A stretch of DNA of 64,000 nucleotides from the NCBI GenBank assembly GCA_903826405.1, contig CAIKEH010000013.1, positions 124,001 to 188,000 on the forward strand, in the 5' to 3' direction. The notes below the pieces were generated by a model. The model did no database searches and was not told the DNA's origin. It worked only from the letters and a program-made list of their open reading frames with translations. A program made the position numbers and the translations under genes. This DNA is from an uncultured bacterium. GTDB taxonomy: Bacteria; Bacteroidota; Bacteroidia; Chitinophagales; Chitinophagaceae. Positions 7,651 to 16,471 of this stretch are shown piece after piece. Positions within the stretch are counted from its first letter, which is position 1. Every line of letters starts with the position of its first letter.

Positions 7651-9555
7651 TCAATGTGATGCACGCAAAAGCATGGCCACGGTCTTCTTCTGATGATCGG
7701 TCAAGGGTTGCTTATCCCCGCCAGATTCGTGGGCATGATCGTCGGGGAAGCCGCGTTGCTCCATGGCGATCGCCCCATCCTTGCGCACATAAACAGTCTT
7801 GCCTTCCTTGATGGTCTGCATCACTTTGATGTTGCCGATGGCTTTGGGATCCACCTTCAGCGGATTCTGTTCGAGGATGACGAGGTCGGCCAGTTTACCG
7901 ACTTCAAGTGTTCCCTTGTTCTTCTCTTCCTTGATCTGGTATGCAGCGGAAGAAGTCACGGCCTGCATACCCTGATAGGCTGTGACGCGCTGGTCCGGCC
8001 CGATGACATTGCCCGTGATGGTGGTCCGGTTCACAGCAGCACTGATCAGGGGCAGGATCGCAGGTGGAGTGATCGGCGCATCATGAGACAAAGTGAAATG
8101 GATGCCAGCCTTCAGCATCGACACACCTGCCATCCCATTGAAGGCGCGCTTGTTTCCCCACATCTTTAAGACCTCATCACCCTGTCCCGCCAGTCCGATG
8201 GAAAGAAAGGTGGGAATGCCGCCCACGGCTTTGATCCTGGCGATCTGATCAGGTCGAGCATATCCGCAGTGCACAAAAACCGGCCGATGATCTCTCATGC
8301 CATGTTTCTTCACGGCAGCCTCGATCGCCTGAAGGGCCTGCTCGACGGCCTGATCGCCCTGCACATGCATGTTGATCTGCATGTTGCTGGTCCAATACTT
8401 GTCAAAGAAGGAGAAAAGGACGCTGTCCGGGATCTGCCCGTACGCTTTGTATCCAGCCTTCCTTCCGGGAGGCGGAGTGGCGTAAGCCTCGGACATCCAC
8501 GCCATCTGAGGGTTTCCATCCAGCCAGAACTTGATTCCCCCTAATCGCACCCTGTTGATGTAGCGCTTGTCGAGATCGGCCCTTCCTGCCATAAGCTTCC
8601 GGGCGACACCAGTATCTGCAGAAGCAAAGGCTTCACTTACGCCATAAGCACTGTTCACCACATTATCAGTCTCGCTTTCTTTCGCGAAGCACACGAGATC
8701 TATCGGTAGCAGATTCTTGTCAATGGCATTCTCCACGATAGATATGTCGTCCGCCCCGAGGCCAAGGCCACATTCCATGGCCGTGGTCTGTCCGAAACTC
8801 GCCCAACGTTCCGCCGCACCCTGAATGACCTTGGCCGCCGACTCGCCGGTGAATGCGGGCCTCTTGTTGCGCACATCGATCAGTGCCGTTTCTTCCATGC
8901 CTCCGAGGGGCATCTGACTTCCTTTCACACGCAGGTACTCCCCACCCGCAGGATCCTTGATCTTCTCGTCGATGCCCAGCAACTTCATGAGGGCGTGATT
9001 CATCGAGCCCCCATGTCCGGAGGAATGCACGATAAGGACAGGCCTGTCTTTGGACACCTCATCCAGCTCATCGGCCGTTGGGTGCCTGTTCTCTTTCATT
9101 TTCAGGGGCTGATATCCCATGCCGACGATCCAGGCATCATTGGCCACCGTGGAAGCATGTGCCTTCATCCGCGATACGATCTCCGGGATGTCCTTGACCC
9201 CTGTCAGGTCCTGGTCCATGAGATTTTTACCGTAATACACCATGTGTCCGTGCGTATCGATGAATCCCGGGGTCAGGGTCTTACCGGCCAGGTCCACCTT
9301 GACAACGGCATCACCAGCTTCCTTGAGGGCCTCGTCCATGGCGCCGACGAATACGATCTTTCCTGCTCGCTCCACCAGCGCTTCGGCATATTGGGCGGTA
9401 TCGCCGACCATTGTGATAATGTCGCCGTTGAAATACATCGTCGCCGGCGAGGGACCTCCGATGGTGTTATTGTCCGTGCCAGCCTCGGGCGACTTTGCCG
9501 GTCCGTTACAGGAAAAGAAAGGGAACAGGGCAAAAAGAAGAAACCATTTTTTCAT
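7651..9555 (-). CDS. Lipoprotein amidohydrolase, YtcJ-like (amidohydrolase family 3)
   Basis: Metal-dependent amidohydrolase of 634 residues. The N-terminus is a lipoprotein signal with lipobox FFSC, so the mature protein is anchored by Cys16. The family HxH motif is FIDTHGHMVYYG. Further ligand positions appear in NMHVQGDQA, FVHCGYARP and LSHDAPITPP, and the C-terminal small beta domain is marked by GTLEVGKLADLVILEQNPL. The YtcJ-like group hydrolyses amide or imide bonds of poorly known substrates. Its signal implies periplasmic or surface location. It is the first gene of a two-gene unit with the porin-like protein. Confidence 0.88.
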   Translation of the reverse strand: MKKWFLLFALFPFFSCNGPAKSPEAGTDNNTIGGPSPATMYFNGDIITMVGDTAQYAEALVERAGKIVFVGAMDEALKEAGDAVVKVDLAGKTLTPGFIDTHGHMVYYGKNLMDQDLTGVKDIPEIVSRMKAHASTVANDAWIVGMGYQPLKMKENRHPTADELDEVSKDRPVLIVHSSGHGGSMNHALMKLLGIDEKIKDPAGGEYLRVKGSQMPLGGMEETALIDVRNKRPAFTGESAAKVIQGAAERWASFGQTTAMECGLGLGADDISIVENAIDKNLLPIDLVCFAKESETDNVVNSAYGVSEAFASADTGVARKLMAGRADLDKRYINRVRLGGIKFWLDGNPQMAWMSEAYATPPPGRKAGYKAYGQIPDSVLFSFFDKYWTSNMQINMHVQGDQAVEQALQAIEAAVKKHGMRDHRPVFVHCGYARPDQIARIKAVGGIPTFLSIGLAGQGDEVLKMWGNKRAFNGMAGVSMLKAGIHFTLSHDAPITPPAILPLISAAVNRTTITGNVIGPDQRVTAYQGMQAVTSSAAYQIKEEKNKGTLEVGKLADLVILEQNPLKVDPKAIGNIKVMQTIKEGKTVYVRKDGAIAMEQRGFPDDHAHESGGDKQPLTDHQKKTVAMLLRASH

Positions 9556-9845
9556 GTCGCAACATTTGATGGAATACCGGGATCATTCTATGAAGGATTG
9601 CAAAAATTGAAAAACAGCCGGCTATTACAAAACCACTGCTGTTCATATTGATAAAATATGGACGTTGAAGAAGGATCGGAATACACGAATTTTACGAATG
9701 GGAACATGGTGTTGAATCGCTCAAGCAGAAAACGTCACAGCAGATGAAACAGGGCATTTCAGGTACATGATGCCACGGCATATGAGAAACCGGGGAGCAC
9801 TTTGGCAAGGCCCATCCTGGCTTACGATTCGGTGCAGATTAAGAG
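9556..9845. other. Intergenic, no gene seen
   Basis: These 290 bases between the amidohydrolase start and the end of the interrupted metallo-hydrolase hold no convincing reading frame or RNA gene. A promoter for the amidohydrolase must lie in its left part, but I see no clean consensus. Confidence 0.5.
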
Positions 9846-10769
9846 TCAAAGGATGGTCTTCCCGCCAATATCCATCCTCAGCAGTTGGTGAAGGGAATGC
9901 TCTTGCGCCAAACGTTCCATCTCCTGCCACGGATAAAACAAAGGTTCGTCACTCAGTTCGAAGGTGCCGTGCTGCATGGTGACCCAGTTCGTGGCGCCCA
10001 ACTGACGGAAAGCCGTGACGGCATCTTCCGGGCTTGTATGGCTGGGATGCATGAACCATTCTGGCTTGCAGGCTCCAATGCCCAGGAAGGCATAGCTGAT
10101 GTCCAGATACAGTTGCCGGATCTCCGAGAAATGTGAACCCAGTCCACTGTCGGCGCCAAAGTAGATCTTCCGCTTTCCGTCACCCAGGAGAAAACTGCCC
10201 CAGAGCATCTCGTTCAGATCGGTGAGCCCACGGCGGTTCCAATGGCGGGCCGGGAGATAGGTGACCTTGACCTCAGACTCCACCGGGTATGACTGGTACC
10301 ATCCCGCCTCGATGATCCTGTTGGGGATCTTCCACTGGCGAAGCAGTTGGCTTATGCCCAACCCGGGCAGGATGACCGCTTGCGGGTTCAAGGCGCAAAT
10401 CTCCTTCAGGCTGCGCCGGTCCATGTGGTCACGGTGGTTGTGGGAAAGCAAGATGACGTCGATGCCCTTCAGGTCTTACACGGAACACGGCAATACAGTC
10501 TGACGCTTCACCACGCTCACATCGTACAATACCGGATCAGTGATGAAATGCCTGCCACCCAGCGTGAACAGGAAGGTCGCATGTCCCAGCCAGGTGAATC
10601 CATCTTCGCGGGAGTTCGCAATATGGCGGTTACTCGTTACCGTAAGCGCCGAACACTGCCCTTTCTTCAAAGACTTCAGCGGGTTTCGCTCCAGCTGCCA
10701 CCGCAAGAGGTCGCGATAGCCCTTTTCAGAAGGCCCATCCAGATTTCGGTATCGCCCTTCCGCATCCAA
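9846..10769 (-). pseudogene. MBL-fold metal-dependent hydrolase (UlaG/NAPE-PLD-like) with in-frame TAA
   Basis: Metallo-beta-lactamase-fold hydrolase split by a single in-frame stop. The N-terminal part contains WLGHATFLFTLGGRHFITDPVL. The C-terminal part resumes in the same frame after TAA at 10476-10478 with DLKGIDVILLSHNHRDHMD, which carries the HxHxDH metal motif, and later GADSGLG and HPSHTSPEDA. Reading the stop as one altered base (for example GAA) restores a continuous protein. In addition, no ATG or GTG start exists in frame between the stop at 10866-10868 and 10769; only TTG at 10769 or CTG codons are available. The family pattern (NAPE-PLD/UlaG-like, often lipid or phosphodiester hydrolases) is intact otherwise. 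It follows the glutathione peroxidase gene closely. Confidence 0.82.
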
Positions 10770-10843
10770 CGGATTGCCAGCCCAGCCGGGGGCAGTGAAC
10801 CCCAGTGTCAGGTTGTGGGTGGGTCGCGAACGTGGCCTGGCGG

Positions 10844-11515
10844 TCAGGGGATGGCTTTGCGAAATTCAGGACTGGCGGGAGTGACGGAAGGGTCCATGTA
10901 ATGGGTCAGGCGTCCTTGCTCGTCCACCAGGTATTTCGAGAAGTTCCACGTGGGGGCTTGGTCGTTCCATCCGTTCATGGTTTTGTCCGAAAGCCAACGG
11001 AAGATCGCATTCTGGCCAGGTCCCTTGACAACGGAAGATTTCTTTGCGAGGGGAAAGGTCACGCCGTAATTCAATTTGCAAAATCGGGCGATCTGTTCAT
11101 CATTACCCTTCTCCTGCTCTTTAAAATCATTTGCAGGGAATCCGATGACGACGAGTTTGTCTTTCATCCTTTCTTGTAGTGCCTGAAGAGCCTCGTATTG
11201 TCCGGTATAACCACAATCACTCGCCGTGTTGACGATCAATAATTTTTTCCCCTTCCATGTGGAAAGAGCTGATTTTGATCCGTCGATTAGCTCCATAACA
11301 AGATCATGGATGGAACCAACAGGATTGGGGTCAGGAGGTGCCACCAAGACTTTGTTGTTCACACCCATCAGCCTGGTCAGTCCGGTCAGTATAGGGTAAA
11401 AAGTGCGTAGGATCTTTTGACGGGGTGTCATCTCTGTGATTTTCCGGTTGGTGATGAAAACTGAAATGGTAATCCCAATCAATACGAACAATAAAAAAAT
11501 AAACAACTTACGCAT
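10844..11515 (-). CDS. Glutathione peroxidase-family thiol peroxidase, membrane anchored
   Basis: Reduces hydrogen peroxide or lipid hydroperoxides, in bacteria usually with thioredoxin. The 223-residue protein has an N-terminal membrane anchor (about residues 4-21) followed by the peroxidase domain: catalytic Cys101 in NTASDCGYT, GFPANDFKEQEKG, and the Trp/Asn motif in TWNFSKYLV. The position that is Gln in the common FPCNQF motif is Asp here. The catalytic residue is Cys, not selenocysteine. It starts 9 nt after the aldehyde dehydrogenase and is probably cotranscribed, which fits removal of lipid peroxides and the aldehydes derived from them (inference). Confidence 0.9.
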   Translation of the reverse strand: MRKLFIFLLFVLIGITISVFITNRKITEMTPRQKILRTFYPILTGLTRLMGVNNKVLVAPPDPNPVGSIHDLVMELIDGSKSALSTWKGKKLLIVNTASDCGYTGQYEALQALQERMKDKLVVIGFPANDFKEQEKGNDEQIARFCKLNYGVTFPLAKKSSVVKGPGQNAIFRWLSDKTMNGWNDQAPTWNFSKYLVDEQGRLTHYMDPSVTPASPEFRKAIP

Positions 11516-11524
11516 GAGGATAGT

Positions 11525-12946
11525 TCAAGGTCTGAAAAAAAAACGGATGAATCGGATATTCCTTCGATAAGGCGCATACCAAAGTGGAGCATCGAACCAG
11601 GTGGGTGAACGCACCACGCTCTTTGGCCTGGTGAAAGTTTCGAATCCAGACCTGCCATGATATTGCCCCATGCCGCTATACCCCACCCCGCCGAAAGGCA
11701 GGTCGGGATTGCCAAGGTGGATCAGTCCATTGTTTACGCATCCACCACCGAATCGGACATTCTCTATGAAGAACTTTTCGGTATCTCGGGAGTTAGTATA
11801 CACGTATAGGGCCAACGGGTATGGATTCCATGCGATGAAGTCCAGCACTTCGGTATTGTCACGATAGGTAAGCAGAGGCAGGATGGGGCCGAAGATCTCC
11901 TCCTGCATGACGGGATCGTATTGCTTAACTCCTTCGATCACGGTGGGCTCAATGTACAGGTCGGATTCGTTGGTCCTACCGCCTTGCAGGACATTCGCAC
12001 CCTCCAGATATTTGGCAACTGCGTGGAACCTGCGCGTGTTGATGATACGTGGATAGTCCGGACTGTGCTGCGGATCTTCGCCGTACATCTTGACGATCTG
12101 CTCTTTCAGTTTGACGAGGAACGCATCCTTGACGTCTTCATGGACCAGCACATAGTCAGGCGCGACGCAAGTCTGGCCGGCATTAATGAGTTTGCTCCAC
12201 GCAATCTTGCGCGCAGCCATGGTGAGATCAGCATTACGATCCACGATGCAGGGGCTCTTACCGCCGAGTTCCAGCGTCACCGGACTCAGCATACCGGCCG
12301 CCTCAAGCATGATCTTTCTACCGACGGATATGCTGCCGGTGAAAAATATATGGTCCCAGTGGTATGGCTTTATCACTTCTTCACCAACCACTTCCCCGGG
12401 ACAGTGTATCACAGCGACATACCCTTCGGGGAATGTTTCTCTGATGAGTTTGTCGATGACCTCGGCTGTGGCGGGTGCCATGTCCGAGGGTTTCATCACC
12501 GTTGTGTTGCCACCGGCGATGGAACTGACCAACGAGGTCATGATCAGGTAGAAGGGATAGTTCCAGGGGCCAATGGTGAGCACCCTACCTAGGGGATCGC
12601 GGTAGACTTTGCTTGATGACGGCAAGAACATGAGTGGTGTGGGATGGCGTCTGGGACGCATCCAGTCGCGCAGGTTGGCCAGGGCATGGCGGATCTCGTT
12701 GTAGACGGGTCCGACTTCCGTTCCAAGGCATTCGAAGTCGGGCTTACGCAGGTCCTTTTTCAAAGCTGCAAAGATCTCTGGCTCCATGCGGCTAATCGCG
12801 GCCTTGAGTTTCATGAGTTGCGTGCGGCGGAAAGCATACGGCCTTGTGTTCCCGGAATTGAAGAACGCCAGTTGCGCGCGCAGCACGGCAGCAATACGTT
12901 CACGTATGACTTGCACTTCAGATCCGACGGGGAGGGTGGTTGACAT
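11525..12946 (-). CDS. Aldehyde dehydrogenase (class 3-like)
   Basis: NAD(P)-dependent oxidation of aldehydes to acids. The 473-residue protein has GPWNYPFYL, the cofactor-site FFTGSISVGRKI, the general-base LELGGKSP and catalytic cysteine in NAGQTCVAPDY, in the usual order and spacing. It lacks an N-terminal extension, and the C-terminal tail (GRSGFETFTRPKSVV) is like fatty-aldehyde/coniferyl-aldehyde dehydrogenases of the ALDH3 type. I chose the ATG at 12946 (MSTTLPVG); a GTG at 12991 would add 15 residues not typical of the family. It is divergent from tadA across about 75 bp and heads the unit with glutathione peroxidase. Confidence 0.93.
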   Translation of the reverse strand: MSTTLPVGSEVQVIRERIAAVLRAQLAFFNSGNTRPYAFRRTQLMKLKAAISRMEPEIFAALKKDLRKPDFECLGTEVGPVYNEIRHALANLRDWMRPRRHPTPLMFLPSSSKVYRDPLGRVLTIGPWNYPFYLIMTSLVSSIAGGNTTVMKPSDMAPATAEVIDKLIRETFPEGYVAVIHCPGEVVGEEVIKPYHWDHIFFTGSISVGRKIMLEAAGMLSPVTLELGGKSPCIVDRNADLTMAARKIAWSKLINAGQTCVAPDYVLVHEDVKDAFLVKLKEQIVKMYGEDPQHSPDYPRIINTRRFHAVAKYLEGANVLQGGRTNESDLYIEPTVIEGVKQYDPVMQEEIFGPILPLLTYRDNTEVLDFIAWNPYPLALYVYTNSRDTEKFFIENVRFGGGCVNNGLIHLGNPDLPFGGVGYSGMGQYHGRSGFETFTRPKSVVRSPTWFDAPLWYAPYRRNIRFIRFFFRP

Positions 12947-13008
12947 ATAACAAGTTTTGAACGGCCCGGTCAGCCCGGAACCGGGTGACAATGTAAGGCG
13001 AAATAGGT

Positions 13009-13016
13009 TATTTTCG
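13009..13016 (+). promoter_or_regulatory. -7 box TAttTTCG four nucleotides before the tadA ATG
   Basis: Matches the Bacteroidota -7 element TAnnTTTG except one base and leaves only GCCC before the ATG at 13021. A start site 5-7 nt downstream would fall at or near the A of ATG, so the mRNA may be leaderless. No clear -33 box is visible. Confidence 0.45.
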
Positions 13017-13020
13017 GCCC

Positions 13021-13458
13021 ATGACGGATGAACACTGGATGAAGCTAGCCCTCGCAGAGGCCGTAAAGGCTTACGACGAGGACGAAGTACCCGTGGGTGC
13101 CATCATCGTCTTGAACGACCGGCCCATCTCCCGTGGATATAACATGGTGGAAAAACTGAATGACCCGACCGCGCATGCAGAAATCATCGCCCTAACGTCT
13201 GCGTTTAACCTGCTGGGCAGCAAATACCTCCCGGATGCAACACTTTTCGTCACGGTGGAACCCTGCCTGATGTGTACCGGTGCACTTTACTGGAGCAAGA
13301 TCGGGAGGGTGGTCTGGGGCGCGGACGACATCAAAAATGGCCACAGCCACATCACTAAGGAGGAATGGCCATTCCATCCCAAAACGACCATCCGGAAAGG
13401 GGTGCTCGGGGATACCTGCGCAGATCTCATGCAATCTTTTTTCCGGGCTAAGCGCTGA
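13021..13458 (+). CDS. tadA: tRNA adenosine(34) deaminase
   Basis: Converts A34 to inosine in the wobble position of tRNA-Arg(ACG). The 145-residue protein has the cytidine/deoxycytidylate-deaminase zinc motifs: H52-A-E54 (AHAEIIAL) and P-C82-LM-C85. It has the TadA pattern VPVGAIIV, NDPTAHAE, and ALYWSKIGRVVWGADD. Length is normal for TadA. It is divergent from the aldehyde dehydrogenase. Confidence 0.94.
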   Translation: MTDEHWMKLALAEAVKAYDEDEVPVGAIIVLNDRPISRGYNMVEKLNDPTAHAEIIALTSAFNLLGSKYLPDATLFVTVEPCLMCTGALYWSKIGRVVWGADDIKNGHSHITKEEWPFHPKTTIRKGVLGDTCADLMQSFFRAKR

Positions 13459-13616
13459 ATGGAGTTCCATCATTGGGTAAGGTCATACGCTATTCAAAGA
13501 GAAATGAGGAAAACACGTCCTGACAGTTGGAACGCCTAAAAGTCCTTCCTTGAGTAACTTACCTTACGAAATCAGGAAGAATTGGCACCAGAACACCGAG
13601 TTGAACATTAAGGCTT

Positions 13617-13624
13617 TATTTTTG
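13617..13624 (+). promoter_or_regulatory. -7 box TAttTTTG upstream of superoxide dismutase
   Basis: Exact match to the Bacteroidota -7 element TAnnTTTG, 25 nt before the superoxide dismutase ATG at 13650. A matching -33 TTTG is not obvious at the expected distance. The remaining 13459-13616 holds no gene. Confidence 0.5.
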
Positions 13625-13649
13625 ATCAAAGAACCATAAATAAAAGAAT

Positions 13650-14255
13650 ATGCCATTCACATTACCCGCTCTCCCTTATGCTCATGACGCACTTGAGCCA
13701 CATATCGACACCCTGACCATGCAGATCCACCATGGCAAGCATCATCAGGCTTACGTGGACAATCTGAACAAGGCCATCGCGGGCACCCCCCACGAAGGCA
13801 AGACGATTGAGCAACTGGTCGCCGAAGCCGGCAGCATCTCTCCAGCCGTACGTAACAATGGCGGTGGCCATTGGAACCACACCTTCTTTTGGGAAAGTCT
13901 GGCCCCGAACGCTGGCGGAGCCCCCACGGGCGCGCTCGCCGAGGCCATTACGGCTGCCTTCGGCTCCTTTGACGCTTTCAAGGAAAAGTTCGCCGCCGCG
14001 GGTATGACCCGTTTTGGCAGCGGCTGGGCCTGGCTGGTGGTGAACCAGGGTAAGCTGGAAGTCGTTTCCTCCCCCAACCAGGACAACACCCTGATGGCGA
14101 TCTCGGAAGCCAAAGGAACACCGATCCTGGGTGTAGACGTGTGGGAACATGCCTATTACTTGAAATACCAAAATCGCCGGGCAGATTATCTTGGTGCTTT
14201 CTGGAACGTAGTCAACTGGACCAAGGTATCCGAGCGATTCGCCGCAGCAAAGTAA
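13650..14255 (+). CDS. sodA: Superoxide dismutase (Fe/Mn family, Mn-like)
   Basis: Dismutes superoxide to oxygen and hydrogen peroxide in the cytoplasm. The 201-residue protein has all four metal ligands: H27 (QIHHGKHH), H77 (GHWNHTFFW), D163 and H167 (DVWEHAYY). The GGGH segment before H77 and the glutamine in PNQDNTLM are the pattern of the manganese enzymes rather than the iron ones, although cambialistic use is possible. There is no signal peptide. A hairpin terminator follows at 14276, so it is probably monocistronic. Confidence 0.96.
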   Translation: MPFTLPALPYAHDALEPHIDTLTMQIHHGKHHQAYVDNLNKAIAGTPHEGKTIEQLVAEAGSISPAVRNNGGGHWNHTFFWESLAPNAGGAPTGALAEAITAAFGSFDAFKEKFAAAGMTRFGSGWAWLVVNQGKLEVVSSPNQDNTLMAISEAKGTPILGVDVWEHAYYLKYQNRRADYLGAFWNVVNWTKVSERFAAAK

Positions 14256-14275
14256 GTACACGCCGAACATATCCG

Positions 14276-14313
14276 ACCCGCTGTCCGGCCCCTATCCGCT
14301 CAGCGGGTTTTTT
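14276..14313 (+). terminator. Rho-independent terminator after superoxide dismutase
   Basis: Stem CCCGCTG (14277-14283) pairs with CAGCGGG (14301-14307) and is followed by six T. It lies between the stop at 14255 and the bicarbonate-transporter ATG at 14338. Confidence 0.8.
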
Positions 14314-14337
14314 CTGCCCACTCTTCAAATACCGAAT

Positions 14338-15303
14338 ATGGACATGCAGGTTATCCTCAGCAATCTTGGCAATCCCACGCTCCTGTTCTTCCTGCTGGGG
14401 CTGCTGGCCGCTTTCATCAAGAGCGATCTGGAGATCCCCCCGCAGATCTCCAAGTTCCTCTCCCTCTATCTGCTCTTCTCGATCGGCTTCAAGGGAGGGA
14501 TGGAACTTGCGCACAGCGGGCTCACGCGCGAAGTCGCCCTGACCCTTACCCTTGCCATCGCCTTCTCCCTGCTCGTCCCCGTGTATAGTTTCTTCATCCT
14601 GCGCAGAAAACTGGATGTGTACAACGCTGGCGCACTGGCCGCCACTTACGGTTCCGTGAGTGCCGTCACCTTCGTTACCGCCAGCGCCTTCCTGGCGGAC
14701 AAGGGCATCACCTTCGGCGGACACATGGTGGCAGCGATGGCGCTTATGGAATCCCCGGCCATCATCATCGGCGTCACGCTCATCCGGCTCTTCGCGACGG
14801 ACAACGGAAAGGGAAAATCAGGGCTGGGGCATATTTTGAAAGACGCGTTCAGTAATGGCTCGGTATTGATGATCCTCGGCAGCCTGGTCATCGGCATCGT
14901 GGCCGATGAGAAGCAGGCTGAAGGCATCAAGCCCTTCACGAGCGACATATTCAAGGGATTCCTGGCGGTGTTCCTGCTGGACATGGGCATTACGGCGGGC
15001 CATCGTATCCGCGCCTTCCGGAAGGGAGGCCTCTTCCTCTATGCCTTCGGGATCATCACACCCGTGGTGAATGCCGTACTGGCGATCGCACTGTCGCATG
15101 CCTTCGGCATCAGTCCGGGCAATTCGTTCCTTCTGGCGGTGCTTGCTTCATCGGCTTCCTACATCGCGGTCCCTGCCGCCTTACGGCTGGCCATACCCGA
15201 AGCCGACCCCGGTTATTACATACCGATGGCGCTCGCGGTCACCTTTCCATTCAACATCGTATTGGGCATACCGCTCTACTACTGGTTCAGCCAATTGCTT
15301 TGA
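14338..15303 (+). CDS. sbtA: Sodium-dependent bicarbonate transporter family permease (SbtA-like)
   Basis: Inner-membrane permease of 321 residues with about ten hydrophobic segments in two inverted halves, as in SbtA. Characteristic stretches are YLLFSIGFKGGMEL, AATYGSVSAVTFVTA, ALMESPAIIIG, FLLDMGITAGHRI and SSASYIAVPAALR. Cyanobacterial SbtA imports bicarbonate with sodium. The role in a non-photosynthetic bacterium is inferred to be supplying HCO3- for carboxylases. I do not see an SbtB-like PII gene next to it. The stretch is GC-rich compared with the envelope cluster at 18-25 kb. It is convergent with yidD, 19 nt away. Confidence 0.88.
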   Translation: MDMQVILSNLGNPTLLFFLLGLLAAFIKSDLEIPPQISKFLSLYLLFSIGFKGGMELAHSGLTREVALTLTLAIAFSLLVPVYSFFILRRKLDVYNAGALAATYGSVSAVTFVTASAFLADKGITFGGHMVAAMALMESPAIIIGVTLIRLFATDNGKGKSGLGHILKDAFSNGSVLMILGSLVIGIVADEKQAEGIKPFTSDIFKGFLAVFLLDMGITAGHRIRAFRKGGLFLYAFGIITPVVNAVLAIALSHAFGISPGNSFLLAVLASSASYIAVPAALRLAIPEADPGYYIPMALAVTFPFNIVLGIPLYYWFSQLL

Positions 15304-15322
15304 CCGGGGGGAATTAGAAGAC

Positions 15323-15589
15323 TCAGGGTACCGGATCGTAGCCGCTTCCGCCCCAGGGATGGCAACGTGACACACGCTTCATGGTCAGCCAAAGTCCCTT
15401 GATGGGGCCGTGTTTCTTCAACGCCTCAATGCCGTAATGAGAGCAGGTGGGCGTATACCGGCACTTAGGACCTATCCATGGGGAGATGATGCGCTGGTAT
15501 AAAATAATAAGGAGTATGAAAGGAAAAGAAACAATTTCCCGCACGTTTCGAAGTATGGACTTATTATTTTGTTCCTTGCTCCCTTCCAA
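15323..15589 (-). CDS. yidD: Membrane protein insertion efficiency factor YidD
   Basis: Small membrane-associated protein that assists YidC-dependent insertion. The 88-residue product has the family core [28 protein letters not shown] with paired cysteines and the [10 protein letters not shown] end. It overlaps the end of rnpA by 26 nt, the usual arrangement after rnpA. Confidence 0.95.
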   Translation of the reverse strand: MEGSKEQNNKSILRNVREIVSFPFILLIILYQRIISPWIGPKCRYTPTCSHYGIEALKKHGPIKGLWLTMKRVSRCHPWGGSGYDPVP

Positions 15590-15977
15590 TTTCTTTCTCC
15601 ATTTTCTGCAAAGCTAAGAGCATTTTAGCGGACAGGTCTGCATATTGAGGCAACTCGCGGCCCGTGAAGATGAAGAACAGATCAAGCCTGAGACTCCTCT
15701 CTTTCAAGAGGGGTTCCAAGAAAGATCTTTGTAACCGGTAAGATTCACGCATGCGCCGTTTGATGAGGTTGCGATCAACAGCTTTTTTGAAGTTGCGGCT
15801 GCTCACACCTACTCCTGCTTGAAGATAAATGGGTTTGGGAGCATTCATCACTGGCTCCATGAAATAAAGCACGCGTAAGGGTGGCATGGAGAATGCCCGC
15901 CCTTTCAGGAAAAGTCGGTCCAACTGTTTACGGCTTTTCAGCCTTTCTGTTCTTCCTAAAGTATGCGCGTTCGGCAA
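15564..15977 (-). CDS. rnpA: Ribonuclease P protein component
   Basis: Protein subunit of RNase P, which trims the 5' end of tRNA precursors. The 137-residue protein contains the conserved [11 protein letters not shown] opening and the RNR-like basic motif [16 protein letters not shown]. The start is TTG at 15977: no in-frame ATG lies between it and the terminator hairpin upstream, and starting at the later Met would remove the conserved N-terminus. It follows rpmH on the same strand with a terminator between, and overlaps yidD. Confidence 0.92.
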   Translation of the reverse strand: MPNAHTLGRTERLKSRKQLDRLFLKGRAFSMPPLRVLYFMEPVMNAPKPIYLQAGVGVSSRNFKKAVDRNLIKRRMRESYRLQRSFLEPLLKERSLRLDLFFIFTGRELPQYADLSAKMLLALQKMEKEIGREQGTK

Positions 15978-15998
15978 TGACCTGTTTTCCGAAAAGGT

Positions 15999-16028
15999 AA
16001 AAAAAAGCCCCGGTAGTTCAACCGGGGC
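15999..16028 (-). terminator. Strong hairpin with T-tract between rpmH and rnpA
   Basis: On the minus strand GCCCCGGT (16028-16021) pairs with ACCGGGGC (16014-16007) around a 6-nt loop, followed by eight T. It sits downstream of rpmH and 22 nt before the rnpA start, so rnpA expression would need readthrough. Confidence 0.85.
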
Positions 16029-16065
16029 GGATATATTCAGCTGAATGAGCAGAGATGAGAGGAAT

Positions 16066-16221
16066 TTATTTCAGTCCTTTTTCATCAGAGATGGTCAGTT
16101 TATGACGCCCTTTGGAACGACGGCTGGCCAGAACCTTGCGGCCATTGGCGGTCTGCATGCGCTTGCGGAAACCATGTACCGTCTTGCGGCGACGCTTATG
16201 GGGTTGGAATGTACGTTTCAT
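16066..16221 (-). CDS. rpmH: 50S ribosomal protein L34
   Basis: A 51-residue basic ribosomal protein beginning [13 protein letters not shown] with the L34 signature [18 protein letters not shown]. The ATG at 16221 gives the exact family start; the longer in-frame extension upstream is not coding. It lies upstream of rnpA, a common bacterial order, but the strong terminator between the two is notable. Confidence 0.97.
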   Translation of the reverse strand: MKRTFQPHKRRRKTVHGFRKRMQTANGRKVLASRRSKGRHKLTISDEKGLK

Positions 16222-16471
16222 GATAGTTTTTATTTTCCTTGTTGATATGCGGACCGGGAGAAGCGGCCCTGATGTCAATCCTTGGCCTCAGGTCACCACA
16301 CCCGCAGCCTTGTGAAAGGACGGCGAAGGTAAGAAAATTCTGGATTCTGAATGGTGATTTCCAAATTCAGGGCACTTGGAAAGAAAGGTTGCATTGAAAC
16401 CCTTTGCCCACATTTTATAATAATGATTATCAGTCGATTGGAGTCAGATTGATGAATTGCATGGAAGGACT

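Noticed and set aside
10476-10769. N-terminal half of the metallo-hydrolase as a separate small gene
   Set aside because: It shares the frame with the C-terminal half and stops at a single TAA; it is one interrupted gene.
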